DNA of 64,000 nt, taken from NCBI RefSeq assembly GCF_004011695.2, contig NC_082407.1, positions 1,612,001 through 1,676,000 on the forward strand. Direction: 5' to 3'. A program made the position numbers and the translations under genes. Below the pieces are notes generated by a model that was not told where the DNA came from, did no database searches, and saw only the letters and a list, made by a program, of their open reading frames with translations. This document shows positions 1 to 11,883 of the stretch, in pieces. Source of the DNA: Ascochyta rabiei. Lineage: Eukaryota; Ascomycota; Dothideomycetes; Pleosporales; Didymellaceae. Numbering within the stretch: the stretch's first letter is position 1; each line of letters opens with the position of its first letter.

Positions 1-2720
1 GAGCACCTTCTTCTGCTCGGCCTTGGCGGCGGCTTTTTGCTCGTCGAGAATCGACTTGCTGATCTTGTTCATGCGCTCGCGGAAGCGGCTCTTGGTCAGC
101 GCCGAGATGGTGAGGTTGTTGAGGTCGACCTGGGTGCGCTTGGCGTCGTTTTCCTTTTGCGCGCCGAACTTCAGCTTCTCGAGCGCGTCGAGGCGCTCCG
201 AGAATTCGTTGGCGATGCGCTGCACGTCGTAGGCTTCCTGGCCCGTCACGGCGATGACGCGGCGAATGCCCTTTGCGATGCCGGACTCCTCGAGGATGAC
301 GAGCTCCTTGATCTCGCCCGTCTTGAGGACGTGTGTGCCACCGCAGAACTCGATCGACAGCTTTGCCCACTCTTCTTTCTGCGGGTCTGCGATCAAGTCT
401 TCGACGGGCACGCCAACGGAGACGACGCGCACAGGGTCGGGGTAGGTCTCGCCAAAGACGGCGCGCAGACCGTTGATACCGCGGGCGGTTGCAAGGGGCA
501 CTTCTTTAGCGTAGACTTGCGAGTCCTGGCGGATGTAGTCGGAGGAGATCTTCTCCACCTTCTCGAGCTCGGCGTCGGAGAGGCCGGCCTTGTGGGAGAA
601 GTCGAAGCGCAGCTTCTCGGGTGCAACGAGCGACCCCTTCTGGTCGACCTCGTTGCCTAGGACCTCGCGGAGGGCGTAGTTGAGGACGTGAGTTCCGGTG
701 TGGTTGTTGCGGATCGGGTTTCTCCGCAGTTCGTCGAACTCGGCGATGACTTCACTGCCGACGCTCAGCTCGCCTTCGCCGAGGTAGCCGGTGTGCAGGA
801 CGTAGCCGGCGTACACCTGGACATCGTCCACTGTGAAGTCGGCCTCGCCGTCGACGACAAGCTTTCCGTAGTCGGCCTCTTGACCACCCTGTTCCGCGTA
901 GAAGTTGGTCTTGTCAAGCAGAATGCCGAAACGCTCTCCCCGAGGGACATCCTTTGTGCTCTTCAGGAATTGCTTGTTGTGGTAGATGGCCTTGATGGTG
1001 GATGTGATGTTCTCGCGGCCGTACTTGGCATTGTCGTCGGTCTTGGGGACTTCGGGCATGTTCTCTAGGGCGCCCAGGTCGTGCACGTCGAGCTTGACGA
1101 CTACCCCGGCAGCCTTCTTGTCGCCCTTGCTGGCCTCGCGTGCCTTTTCTTGCGCCTCCTCGACCTCCTTGTCGTCGATGTTGAGTCCGCGCTCCTCGGC
1201 CATGAGTTTTGTGAGGTCGACGGGGAAGCCGTAGGTGTCGTACAACCGCCAGACGTCGTCTCCAGGCAGATGGTTGGAGCCCTTTGCCTTTGCCTTTTGT
1301 GCGTACTTTTCGAAAATGACCTCTCCGCGGTCCAGCGACTTGGCAAAGGCCTTTTCTTCCTCGTCGAGAATCTCGATGATGTCCTGCTGCTTCTTCTTGA
1401 TCTCCGGGAACATGTCGCCCATCTGCTCGACCAAGGTGGGGACAATCTTGGAGAAGAAGTCGCCAATGTCCGTCTCGAAGTACTTGCGGGCGTAGCGGGC
1501 GCCTCGCCGCAGGACGCGTCGCACGACGTAGCCACGGCCGACGTTGTTGGGGACGCCGCCGTCGGCAATAGCAAAGGACATCATGCGGACGTGGTCAGCG
1601 ACGACTCGGTAGGCGGTGTCGATGCCGTCTGGATCCTCCTTGCCAAACTTGGCATTGTAAGGCCGCGCGCCTGTGACTTGTTGGATCTTGTCGAACAAGG
1701 GTGTGAAGACGTCGGTGTCGTAGTTTGACATTTTCTTCTGCAGCAGGCAGACCAAGCGCTCGAAGCCCATGCCGGTGTCGATGTGCTTGTTGGGCAGGGG
1801 CCGCAGCGAGCGGTCAGACTCGCGGTTGTACTGCATGAAGACGTTGTTCCAGATCTCAATGACCTCGGGGTCGTCGGCGTTGACGAGCGAGGCGGCGTTT
1901 CTGTACTCGCCGTTGACGGGCTCGCGCAGGTCGTAGTGGACCTCGGAGCAGGGACCACAGGGGCCCTGGTCGCCCATTTCCCAGAAGTTGTCCTTCATGT
2001 CGCCGGGCAGGATCTGGTCCTCGGGGACGCCGACAGCCTTCCACAGCTCCTTGGCCTCGAGGTCGGGCTCCAGGCCACCGGCAGCGTCGCCCTCGAAGTA
2101 GGTGACGTACAGGCGCTTGGGGTCGACGCCGTAGACTTTTGTGAGCAGCTCCCAGGTGAAGGTGATGGCGTCCTGCTTGAAGTAGTCGCCAAAGGACCAG
2201 TTGCCGAGCATCTCGAAGAAGGTGTGGTGGTAGCTGTCCTTGCCGACATCGTCGAGGTCGTTGTGCTTGCCGCCGGCGCGGATGCACTTTTGCGAGTTTG
2301 CGGCGCGCTTGAGCTGCGCAAAGTCCGAGGCCGGGTCGACGGTGCCCTGAAAGATGGCCTTGTACTGGTTCATGCCGGCATTGGTGAAGAGGAGGGTGGG
2401 GTCGGAGAGGGGGACGACCGAGGACGAGGGGACTGCAGGGTGTCAATGTACGTGTGAGTGCGAGTGAGTGCGTGAGAGTGCGTGCGAGTGAGTGCGTGAG
2501 AGTGCGTGCGAGTGCGTGCGAGTGAGTGCGTGAGAGTGCGTGCGAGTGAGTACGTGAGAGTGCGTGCGAGTGAGTACGTGAGAGTGCGTGCGAGTGTGAG
2601 TGCATCGTCGGCGGTGGCAGGCGTACCAAATGTGTGTCCCCTCTCCTTGAAGTAGTCCAGGAAGGTCTGGCGCACTTTGGCGGCGGCCCACTGAGGGTGG
2701 TCGTTCGCATCGTTGGCCAT
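1..2720 (-). CDS. ALA1: Alanyl-tRNA synthetase, cytosolic start (3' end outside window)
   Basis: Charges tRNA-Ala with alanine; class II synthetase. Exon 1 is 2627-2720 and exon 2 runs from 2432 through position 1, so the C-terminus is missing; at least 842 residues are visible. The intron 2433-2626 (donor GTACGC, acceptor CAG) restores [16 protein letters not shown], the conserved N-terminal class II core followed by [10 protein letters not shown]. Further on are the editing-domain HTGTH motif and the zinc-ligand FCGGTHV motif. The ATG at 2720 gives MANDANDH, a normal cytosolic N-terminus. The frame stays open upstream for another 96 codons to an in-frame ATG at 3008; that extension is Arg-rich and nearly acid-free, so a mitochondrial form from the same gene is plausible (inference). 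The intron is long for this window because it carries a 24-bp minisatellite. Family call is secure. Confidence 0.95.
2450..2600. repeat. 24-bp minisatellite inside the ALA1 intron
   Basis: A run of imperfect copies of gagtgcgtgcgagtgagt followed by rcgtga (r = a or g), read on the plus strand. It fills most of the ALA1 intron, expanding it to 194 nt where other introns here are mostly 47-100 nt. Its translation gives [12 protein letters not shown] strings, which explains several spurious ORFs on both strands. Confidence 0.85.
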
Positions 2721-3352
2721 TGTCGTTGCGGCCGGCGCGCGTGCGAAGACGAAGAGAGGCGGGGTCGAGGAGAGGGAGCGCGCCGCGAAGGAGTGCAACG
2801 GCGGCGGCGGCAGGCGGTGTGGACGTCCGAGGGGAGAGCAGCGGGGGCGGGGCGGGAGCAGTGACAGTGGCAGTGGCAGTGGTCGTGGCAGTGGCAGTGG
2901 CAGTGGCAGGCGCAGTGGCAGGCGCAGGGGCAGTGGCAGGCGCAGGGGCAGGCCGCGGTGCAGAGCTGGGTGACTCAGATGGCGAGCTCCCAGGAATGTT
3001 TCGAGCATGGCCAAACCGCGGGCGCCGCTGCGGGGCAGGCGAGCAGGCGAGGCAGGGCTGCAGATGAATGGAAGCCCGTCGACTCGACTCGCCGCTAGTT
3101 CTGGAATCGCCCAGAAACGCGGGCCGTCGACATAAACACCCGGCCGTGCTCCCCTTCGCTCGTCAAGGGTCTGCCTGCACGCCGCGACTGGTCGCGAAGA
3201 ACGCACAGATTGAGTTCCGCGGAGTCCTGTGAGCGAGAGAGAGAGAGACACACACACACACACGCACACGCTCAGAGCTGTCATGGATGGCTGCACTCGC
3301 AGTACTCGGCACCGACCAACACCACCACCATGCGCCCCCGCCGCCGCCAACC
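2721..3352. other. Divergent intergenic region with GGCAGT minisatellite
   Basis: Shared upstream region of ALA1 (minus) and the small acidic protein gene (plus). It contains a GGCAGT/GGCAGG hexamer array at about 2862-2953 and a GA/CA dinucleotide run at about 3234-3270. The hexamer array lies inside the in-frame upstream extension of ALA1 and encodes alternating Leu-Pro/Arg on the minus strand. No separate gene seen. Confidence 0.6.
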
Positions 3353-3968
3353 ATGAGCGCACCCCACGGCACCAAGCGCCCGGCTGACGGCGCCCTGGAC
3401 GGCGAGCAGCGTCTGAGCAAGCGCTTCGACCTGCTGAACCTCGACAACGCCCACAAGAGCGCCCGCCTGTACCTGCCCGTGTCTAGCCCGAGCTCCACGT
3501 CGACGCCCACTACATCACCGACACGCACACGCACAACCACTTCCACGCCGCTGGCCCCGCATGTCCCCCAACCACAGCGCCAACACGCGCCCCCCACCAC
3601 CACCGCCGCCGACGCCATGCTGGTCGAAGACACCCCGCACCGCCTCTACATCCACGACCTGGCCGCCGAGCTGAGCGACCTCGAGTCCGACGACGAGCAC
3701 CCCGTCTTCCTGTCCGACATTGAGAAGCACCTGTCCAAGATCCCGCGGCACCTGCTGCTGGGCCCGCCCCCCAACCCCACAGAGCACAACCAGCTCGTTC
3801 TCTACAACGTCCCCGCCAGCCTGACCCTGCCCGAAGAGCACGACAACGTCCGCAAGGCCATTGTCGAGGCGAGGCAGCGCATTCGCGACAAGCAGCTCAG
3901 TCCCGTCACCGAGCCCGAGAGGGTCATGCTACAAGCCGATCCTGCTGCTATAACCATGCCTCGCGACC

Positions 3969-3999
<31 letters not shown>

Positions 4000-4024
4000 T
4001 GCTGATGCCATGGATCTGGACTGA
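3353..4024 (+). CDS. Small acidic protein of unknown function
   Basis: I do not recognise a named family. The single-exon product is 223 residues from the ATG at 3353 (MSAPHGTKRPADG). An in-frame ATG at 3287 would add 22 residues rich in His and Pro; I chose the later start because the KRPADG...LSKRFDLLNLD stretch looks like a genuine N-terminus and the added part is low complexity. The N-terminal half is basic and Ser/Thr/Pro-rich. The middle has an ordered-looking segment (RLYIHDLAAELSDLESDDE, then FLSDIEKHLSKIPRHLL) that looks like the conserved core. A predicted helix follows around VRKAIVEARQRIRDKQL. The C-terminus is an Asp run ending MDLD. The acidic tail and KR motifs suggest a nuclear protein (inference only). 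Confidence 0.65.
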
Positions 4025-4114
4025 CCGATCCCTCGAATCCACCTTCCATTGCTCCGTCGCGCATGTAGATATCTCTCCGACTACTGTTATCCTATCATGT
4101 CAATGAGCACATCC

Positions 4115-4643
4115 CAATATAGACTTCTCCAACAAAATGCAATACAGCTATACTCTCTCTATTTTAATTAAAATGTCTTTATTAAACTCTTCTATTCTAA
4201 TTAGTATATCTGAACACTGACTTTCTCTATAAACTATAATATAGTCATCCTCTCTCCATTCCAGTTAGAACATCTGTCTATCAATACTACACTTTAATAT
4301 AGACTTCTACTGTAAAGTATAATCTACCTTCTTCTCTTCTAGTTAGAGTTTTAGTTAAATCTGTTTATTTGTTCTATTACTACTAAACTTAATATAGACT
4401 TCTACTGTAAACTATAATCTAGCTATGCTTCTCTTCTAGTTAGAGTTTCGGTTGGATCTGTTTGTTTATTCTACTACTACTAAACTTAAAACAGACTTTC
4501 GTAACAAAGCACAATCCAGCAATATTGCTCTTGTTTTAGAACATCTTCATTAAATACCCTGTTTTATGGTCTTCATTAGTGAACCTTGCTACAGACTCCC
4601 CTACAGAGCGTGATCCAGCCACGCTCTCCTCCTGCCTCCCCTC
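4115..4643. repeat. Degenerate ~95-bp tandem repeat array
   Basis: Six units begin with an agact-like motif at 4121, 4218, 4301, 4396, 4493 and 4593 (spacing 83-100 bp). Each continues tRYARARYRYRATCYAG and then a CT-rich block. The first five units are AT-rich; the last, beside the stop codon of the minus-strand membrane protein gene, is GC-rich. Differences between the last unit and the inner ones are mostly C-to-T and G-to-A, for example gatccagccacgctctc against aatctagctatgcttct. The array sits between two convergent genes. Confidence 0.75.
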
Positions 4644-5438
4644 CTACTTCCTAAACCTATCCGTAAACCCCTTCAGCACCGCCTTCGCCTTCTGCGGCGG
4701 CCGCGGCGGCAGCTGCTCTGCACTCCCTCCCTGCTCCACATCCCCCTGACCCCCCCCTACCACCCCGCTCTGCTGCGGCCCCGTCCCCATCGGCGCTCCG
4801 TACGGCGGCATCTCCATGGGCACCCCGCCGCTCTGGTTGGGGTTGGCTTTACTCGCGCCTGGCGGCGCTCCGTACCCCGGCGGCGCGTCCCCGCCATTAT
4901 ACAGCGGCGGAGCCTCCGGCCAGCTGCCGTCGGTGCGCTGCTGGTACGGCGGGTGATTGGGGTACGCGTTCTGCGTTGCGTACGAGGGGAAGGGGTTCTG
5001 TGGCGCTTGGCCGTAGCGTTTGCGTTCTTGCCACGACACGAGGAGCTAAGCACGGCGGATCATCAGTCTTGTTTCTCTCCGTGCAACCAACCTGGGGAGA
5101 GGGGAGAGAAGGGAAAGGAAAAAAAAAGAAAAAAGAAAAAAAAAAAGGCCGTTGTACGTACGCGGTGGTAGGCGAGCAGCGGTTTGCCAGCCTTGAGACG
5201 CCGCCTCGCGTGGATGTAGCCGCCGATGCACCACAGCATGAAGATGCCGAACAGACCGCCCAGGATCCCCCATTTGATTATCTGTCCTTTCTGGCCTCGC
5301 CGTCAGTACATGCATCCAACACCATCACCACCGCTGGAAACACGACCAACATACCTCGGTATACCAGAACCCGCCATCTCGGAAACACTCAATCGTCCCG
5401 TCGACATACTCGACGCAGTATCGCTTCGCCAAGCCCAT
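4644..5438 (-). CDS. Single-pass membrane protein with PPxY motifs (RCR-like)
   Basis: Three exons, 5355-5438, 5162-5290 and 4644-5045, give 204 residues. Donors are GTATGT and GTACGT, acceptors CAG and TAG, and all joins keep frame. A short N-terminal lumenal segment (MGLAKRYCVEYVDG...) with two Cys is followed by one hydrophobic helix (WGILGGLFGIFMLWCIGGYI, about residues 35-54), a basic stop-transfer HARRRLK, and a Pro/Tyr/Gly-rich cytosolic tail. The tail has PPLY and PPGY, PPxY motifs of the kind bound by WW domains of Rsp5/Nedd4 ubiquitin ligases. This architecture resembles fungal RCR (Congo red resistance) proteins, which act in endosome-to-vacuole sorting; family assignment is tentative. 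Intron 2 carries an A-rich stretch (T-rich on the coding strand). Confidence 0.75.
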
Positions 5439-6589
5439 GGTTGTACTGCGCGCACTCTTTTCTTCAAGCACGGGAAATAGATTAAGGAATAAATAAAACA
5501 ACGGCCAGTATTCGATAGCAACCCTCCGTAGATGGAGAGGGAAGAGGGAGGAGAGCAGCGGCTGCGTGTGAGGCGAGATGCTAAGCCAGGGCGAGCAAAG
5601 GGATAGATGTGCTTCTCAACGGGCTGAATAGTCCCCGTACGCGCAGGCGGGCGTGGCTGTGTACCTATATGTGTATGTTGTGCCGGTAGGTATGTGTGTG
5701 TACGTGTGCCCGATGACCATGTCCTTCCGTCCGGCCGTCCAGCACTCCGAATCCAACGTGCGTCGCAGCCCGGGATGGATCGCACGCTCTCCGTTTCGGG
5801 ATGCCCTCGAGACGGTTTCAAGTTTTCAAGTCTGCGGATGAGGCGGGGATCGAGCAAGAGATCGAATGGTTGATCTTGCTAGGTGATGATACAACAAAGT
5901 GCATACAGTGGAATCGTCAAGTGCCCGAGGAAATCAGAGGCGGAGTCAAGGACGGCGATGCGCAAGGAATAGATGGGCACGCATGTGTGGCTGGAGAATC
6001 GCTCGAGCTTGGCCGCGCAACCGGGCAAGTGGTTGGACCTGTCGATCGCCCGCAAGCGTTGCATTAGCATGTCGTCTAGCGCGCCACACAGGGGAACCTG
6101 GCACACTCCAGCCCAGCCTTGCCTTGCCGTGACCTGGCTCAATTGGCTCAATTGTGGCGTTGGGTGAGGGAGAAGCGGCACCTGATCGTCTTCACAACAG
6201 CAATGCAACTCCAGCCAAGCCTATCCAAGGTTTGCAATGTCATATCCCTACGTTACTGACTGCTCCTCGCCAATACGAGCGTGCACAATGTCCTCGTTCT
6301 GACACATCCTCTACCATTCCTGACGGGCTTACGTCCAGTGTCCGCCAAGCAAAAAAGACAAAAACAGAACGAAAAAAACAAACTTGTGGTATCGTCCCAC
6401 CGACTCCCTGGCAGTTACCCAATAAAGATTTCAATGCAATTCATCCACCCTCTCTCTAGGTGCCACCTTTCACCACAAAGGGCTACACTGCGCTCAATGC
6501 TGAAAATGCTGGACAGGCAGCGACAACTCCGATATAATGAGCCCAAGGTATCGTAGAATTACAGCCGTAGAAATGGGACAAACGAGAAC
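5439..6589. other. Gene-free region
   Basis: About 1.15 kb upstream of the membrane protein gene and downstream of SNT2. ORFs here are short, overlap one another on both strands and show no domain. It probably holds the promoter of the membrane protein gene and the SNT2 3' UTR. No RNA gene or repeat recognised. Confidence 0.5.
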
Positions 6590-9500
6590 TCAATGCAACA
6601 AATTGCGAAGCGAAGGACTGGCGCTGGCACCCGTGTTCACCCGCTCCGTAGGAGCAGACGTAACCAAGGGAGCGTCTCGCATCACTGTGTCCCGTGGCGT
6701 TTCTGGTCGGCCTGGCACGGGGCTGCCGCGATGAAGAGCATACTGTGGAATCGACGGTGGAGGGGCAGCAAACGGACTCTCGGTCGAACGAGAAGAATGG
6801 TACTCATGAGGGTGTGTTGGTGAGTAGGGCATGTTATGCGGCGAATGCATCCCATTGACCATCATCGCGCCGTTGTTGACATGAAGTGGTGGAGCGGGTC
6901 CTGCCGACGGTGGAGCATAGGGCGCACGCATAGGTGCTGGTGGCATCTGAGCATGCACTGGTGGCCCCGTGTGTGAAGGATACCCGTTGGGAGGAGGATA
7001 GGGTGTATGAAACGGTGCGTGGTGACCAACGGGAGCGTGTGGTGGCGGAACATATCCGATGCCATTTTGGAGATGATGAGGCGGGGGGTGGGACGTCGCT
7101 GGGGGTCCAGGAGGTCCTGCACTATGCCAGGCCGGCAATGGTGGAGGCTGGTTCGGCAGCATAGAAGGGGGGCCGCCCGGAGCAGCCCAAGACGGCAGAG
7201 CAGATGGAGGTGGCGGTGCAATGTATGCTTGTACAGGAGAGCGGAGAGGTAATTGTTGGGGTTCCGGAAGCACAGACTTCGATCGCTCTCGTCCTTCATC
7301 CTCATCAATGCCCTGCTCTTTCTTCCAGTGACACTTCTGACATAAGTACGACGCAGGCGAGCTCGCTTCAATACTCGTGTCCAGGTGCAAGTGGCCACGG
7401 CCTGCCGTAGCTGATGCATCCATCATTGGGTGATCGTCAGCTCCGTTGGGAGGTTGTCCATTCACAATGCGTAGGTCCTGATCTATAGCTCCGTGGCCGT
7501 TCGTTTCCACGCCATTGGCTCTCAGTTGGCTATCAACAACTGATGTGCGCGGCGGGGCCTCTGATTTCTCTTCAACTTTCCACCATCGCGGGCTGGCGTC
7601 GATCTTGCACCGGGCACAATTCCGCTCTGGCCTGGGTGCTGGTGGTTCGACAGATTCTTCCTTGACTGGCAATCCGACGTTCGAGTGACGGCCTCGAGCT
7701 GAGGTAGGTGTCTGAGCTGTCACGGCAGAAGCCCGACGGTTCGCCATCGCTGGCGCATGCTGTGAAATTGTCCGTGTTGATTGATCAACCAGATTAGCTT
7801 TGCGAGCCGTACCCGTAAGTGTTAGGTCCGCCTGTTTGAACTCACGAGCAAAGAGCTGCAGCGCGACGATATCTGAGCCTTCGACCACTTCGTTGATAGG
7901 ATGCACAGGCATCTTCGGTGTGTGCTCCTTGCACCAGATAGCCGCCACCATCGTGCCCGTGTCCCCGTTTAGGGTGACTGTGGGCACTGCGTCTCTTCGA
8001 GTGGCTTTGACGGGTGTCATGTCAAATCCAAACGTGTATCCACGATCATGCGCACAACCGACGTGGAAGTTGGCATGGCACTGCAAACACGACACGCAGG
8101 CCCCGTTGTTGGTCTTGCAAAGCTTGCAGATCTGGTCGTACCGAAGGGTGCTAGCACCGACTCCTTCTACCATATCAAGGCGATTGGCGTTACTGAACCT
8201 CACCTCTGCATGCCAGAGCGCGCAGTAAACGTGGACCCAGTTGTTATCTGCGGTGCGCTTCAGCGGCTCACGAGGAACAATCGGCCGACCTTTCTCCTGC
8301 TGTCGAAAACGATACTCCTCTCGGGCAATGTCGATGAGCTCTTTCTCCATCCGCTCTTTCTCCCTGTCCCGGTCACTCTTCTTCTTGTGTGTGACTTTGG
8401 GCTGCTCGTAGAGGTCCTGTTCTGTAACTTTATGAGGACACAAGACGCACTCGTATGTCTGGACATTGTTAGATTACGGAGAGACCATTCCCGCATGTGA
8501 CTTACATAGGACACATTCTCTTTCTTGTCGTTCCTGCACGTGTCGCAATACCACTTGTTCGCCTGTCGGACATCTTCGACACCGTAGCAGGACTTATGTA
8601 CCGTCAGGCGACAAGCAGCGCATTCCAAGCGCGCACCATCTGTCGATCGGCAGACGGCACATGACAACGCTCTCAGTCGAGGTTGTGCAGGGACTGGTGG
8701 AGGTGTGGGAGCTTTAGGTAGCGGTACAGGCTTCTCTTTCTCCTTCTTCTTGGAGGCGACAACCTCGTTGTTGGGAGTTGAAGTGCCACTGTCTCCATTA
8801 CCAACAGTGTTTGTTTTCTGTTTCTTCTTAGCAGGTTCGCCAGTGGTCTGGGCCGCCGCCGCAGGGAAGTCCTGGTATTCTGGCGCGTTGACCACCGGGC
8901 TGGGGTCGGTCTGTGCAGCATAAACTTCTCGAAGCAACTCCTCGTCAATCCTCCTCTTCCAGGCTTTGCCACCACCTTGGGCCACCTTTTTAGCAATCTC
9001 GTCGACGTTTTCCCACTTCACTGCATACTTGCGCCACAGATTTGCACAGCGCAGGCAAAGAGCTACAACAAAGCCCGACTTGTCTTTTGAACGGCCATCT
9101 GCAGGTATCATCTGGCCAGGCGAAACGCCAGGAGCGCGTCTCCACTGCCGGCAATGGCGAGTCGTGCAGAACTTGCATTGAAAATTGCGCTTGCGCTGCA
9201 CAGCTTTCTCGTTGTCAAATGCCGAGTCGTCTTGGTTGTCAGCAACATCGTCCAACAGTCGACTTTGCGCGTCGGGTTCAACCTTCTTGCTTCGGCCTTT
9301 TCGGTTGCTGTAGGAGCCCCAGATCTCCTTGCCTTTGGGGCTCTTCTTCCACATGTAGTAGTATCGTACGGCGTCTCCGTAGAACATAGTCTTGTTGGTA
9401 TGCAAACGGACACTTCTGATTTCGGAACCATATTTGGCGACTCCCTCGTTCCATCTCTTCTCTTCCTCTTTCGTCAGCTCTGGCTCTTTCAGATCCTTGC

Positions 9501-11883
9501 GTTTGTCAAGCTTCTTGACCTGCTTCAGAGCTGCGTCAGCATCGTATTGATGTTTCGTGTACAGCGCCAGCGCCTTGGTGAGAAAGTTGGTGTTGTACGA
9601 CTCAACTCCAACATGTTTTGCCAGAGCTTTCGCGCGCTCCATGTAGGTTTTGACTTGCTCTTCAGTGACTGTCGGTGCGTCATCCTCCCCACGCGTTGAA
9701 TGTACGCCCAGGGGAGGCATCTTGAAGATCAATTCCGCGGTACACTTTGAGTCCTTGTTCGGCAGATCTTCGCCACGACGAACGTAGCCCATCGGTTCGT
9801 CCATGACCCACTTAGGGCGTTTAGCCTTCTCCGCTTTGTCGGCCTCAATGGCCGCAACAGTTTCCTTGGTTAGTTTGCCCTCTTTCTTGTTGTTCGTCGA
9901 CTTGACGTAACGCTTCTTGATCTCCGCTGGCTTGACGAATTCCACTGGTTGTCCATGCCACACATTCACGTTCGCTTGATGTCGTGGTCCTAGTCGAGAA
10001 CTGGCGCGTGGGTAGATTGCCCTGTCATCGTACTGCAAAGCATCTTCCACGCGACAGTGGATGCCCAAATATCGCATGGGCCACATCTTTGCAAGAGCAA
10101 TCTCAGCCTGTGTACCCGGATGAAGGTCGACTTGGCTTTCGGGGTCAGGAGTTGCGGCGCTGTCGCTGCCGGCTTCCTCTTCTTCCTCATCAATGACCTC
10201 TTCTTCCTCGCCGTCCTCGTTTGTGGTGCCCAGGAGCGGAGTTCGTCGAGCCTCAAGTTTCTTTTCTTGTGCCCTGCTGCACGGTCCACAGGCCCAAGCA
10301 AAACCACGAGATGGCTTTTTTAACAACGGTGGACGTACACAGTTCATATGATAGGTGTTGTGGCATACCGCGCATTCTACCGAGTCATTCCTGTACGGAT
10401 TAGCTCGTGTCAAGGGAGGGCTTACGGAGAACTTACGATGCACAATAGCCAACGCAGCGCTTACAAGACTTGACCGCGCTAGTCAATTCTTTCACCCTGC
10501 TTGTTTCCAGACAGATGTATTTCCAGCGCTCGTCCAGGGCCTTCTTGACCTTCACCGGGACGTTGATGACTTGGGACGTAGGGATGACATCGTACCAACG
10601 ATGGATGAAGCGATCAAAGACCTGGTTGAACCAGAAGCTGTCTTTACCTTTGCGATATTCGTCAAGATCGCCAATCTCGCTCCTGTGCATGATGTTGCAC
10701 TTTCCTCGCAAGGAGGCTATAGGGCACAAGTCCGAGTGCATGGTTGCATAAACCAGACGGGTATCATTGTTGTAGCGGCCGACATCCCGTGGTCGATAGA
10801 ACCAATTAACCCTCAGTGAATCTACCCGTAGATTTGGATCGTTTTCCTTGTGGATAAATTCCATAATGCGACACAGGTAGTATGGTTCCCCGGGCGGCTC
10901 ACACACGAGGTACACTTGGTCTAGACGCCGCATTAGAAATCGCAAGCTAGGACGTGGCTGGCGCAACACCGCTGCTGTCAGCCGCGGCAGAAGAGAGGTT
11001 GAAACTTACCATTAATAGATACGCTTTGACCGTCGTCTGCTTGCAAGCGTCCATCTTTCAATACGCCACCGCTGAACTCGAATGTCATCATGTTAGATTC
11101 TCGCGTGTAGGGAGCTGCTGTCGGGGCCTGAACTTGAGCTTGAGCACCGCGCTTCGGAGCTTGGCTTGGCGCAGCTGCAGTTGCATGGGCACCACTTGTG
11201 GTCTCCTTGAGGGCATTCTTTCGCCGCTTCGTTGTGGACTGTACCGTGGTGGACGGAGGTGCTGGTGTGGTTGCCGACGAGCCGGAAACACTGAGGTTTG
11301 CCTGGGTGTCTTTTGGATTGGGTCCGGGATTACCCCACGGCGCACCACCGTGTCCTGCATTCGCACCTTTCTTCGCACTCACACCTGCAGGTTGACCACT
11401 TTCGGCGGTAACAGAACTACGCGATGGCGGGTCAGACGCGTTTCCGTTTGCCGTTGCAGGGGCTGTCATCTCAAAATCCATTTCCGTGTCTTCGGCATAA
11501 TTGATGCGTGACCTGCCCGGACGGTTACGCGATCGCGTTCCATACGGCGCAGCTGCAGCCTCTTCTGAGCCTTTTCTCGAGGGCTGCACTGAATCGAACT
11601 CGTTGCTTTTTGGCTCCTGCGGTTGCTGATCCACATCCATGGTCTGAGTCGCGTCAGTGGGATCATGTGGCGCATGTTGAATATCTAAAGTGGAAGCTGC
11701 AGGCGTCGAAGCCCTGGTAGAAGAAGCCTTGCTGGTGCCTTTTGAAGGCGTTTCCCCTTCTGTGGCGTTGGTGGTGTTCACTTCACCGGTCTGCGCGTCA
11801 CCTTCGCTGTGCACAGAACCCGCGTTGGCCGAATCCCCGGTTTGAGACACTGGAGCATCACCGTCATTCTTTCTTACATCCAT
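6590..11883 (-). CDS. SNT2: Chromatin reader Snt2 (BAH, PHD, ELM2/SANT, ePHD)
   Basis: Four exons, 11010-11883, 10437-10920, 8506-10390 and 6590-8458, encode 1703 residues; introns of 89, 46 and 47 nt use GTAAGT donors. Order of domains: a disordered N-terminus (about 1-290); BAH (about 293-450, DQVYLVCEPPGEPYYLCRI); a first PHD finger (CKRC...ECAVCHNTYHMNC...WACGPC); an ELM2-like stretch; a SANT/Myb helix set (WNEGVAKYGSEIRSVR); a GATA-like C-x2-C pair (CKFC...CLRCANLW); a second PHD (CAVC...CAACRLTVHKSCYG) continuing into an extended PHD with WVHVYCALWH; a further C-x2-C/C-x2-C finger; and a long Pro-rich tail. BAH-PHD-SANT-PHD is the Snt2 architecture. In yeasts Snt2 joins the Rpd3 deacetylase and Ecm5 in stress-responsive transcription complexes (established). 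The tail probably lacks a fold. Confidence 0.93.

Noticed and set aside
37..2457. Series of long plus-strand ORFs over ALA1
   Set aside because: Reverse reading of a codon-biased gene; the minus strand encodes the full synthetase motifs.
5303..5857. 184-codon minus-strand ORF extending upstream of the RCR-like gene
   Set aside because: The real first exon (84 nt) lies in another frame with clean splice sites; this ORF has no family features.
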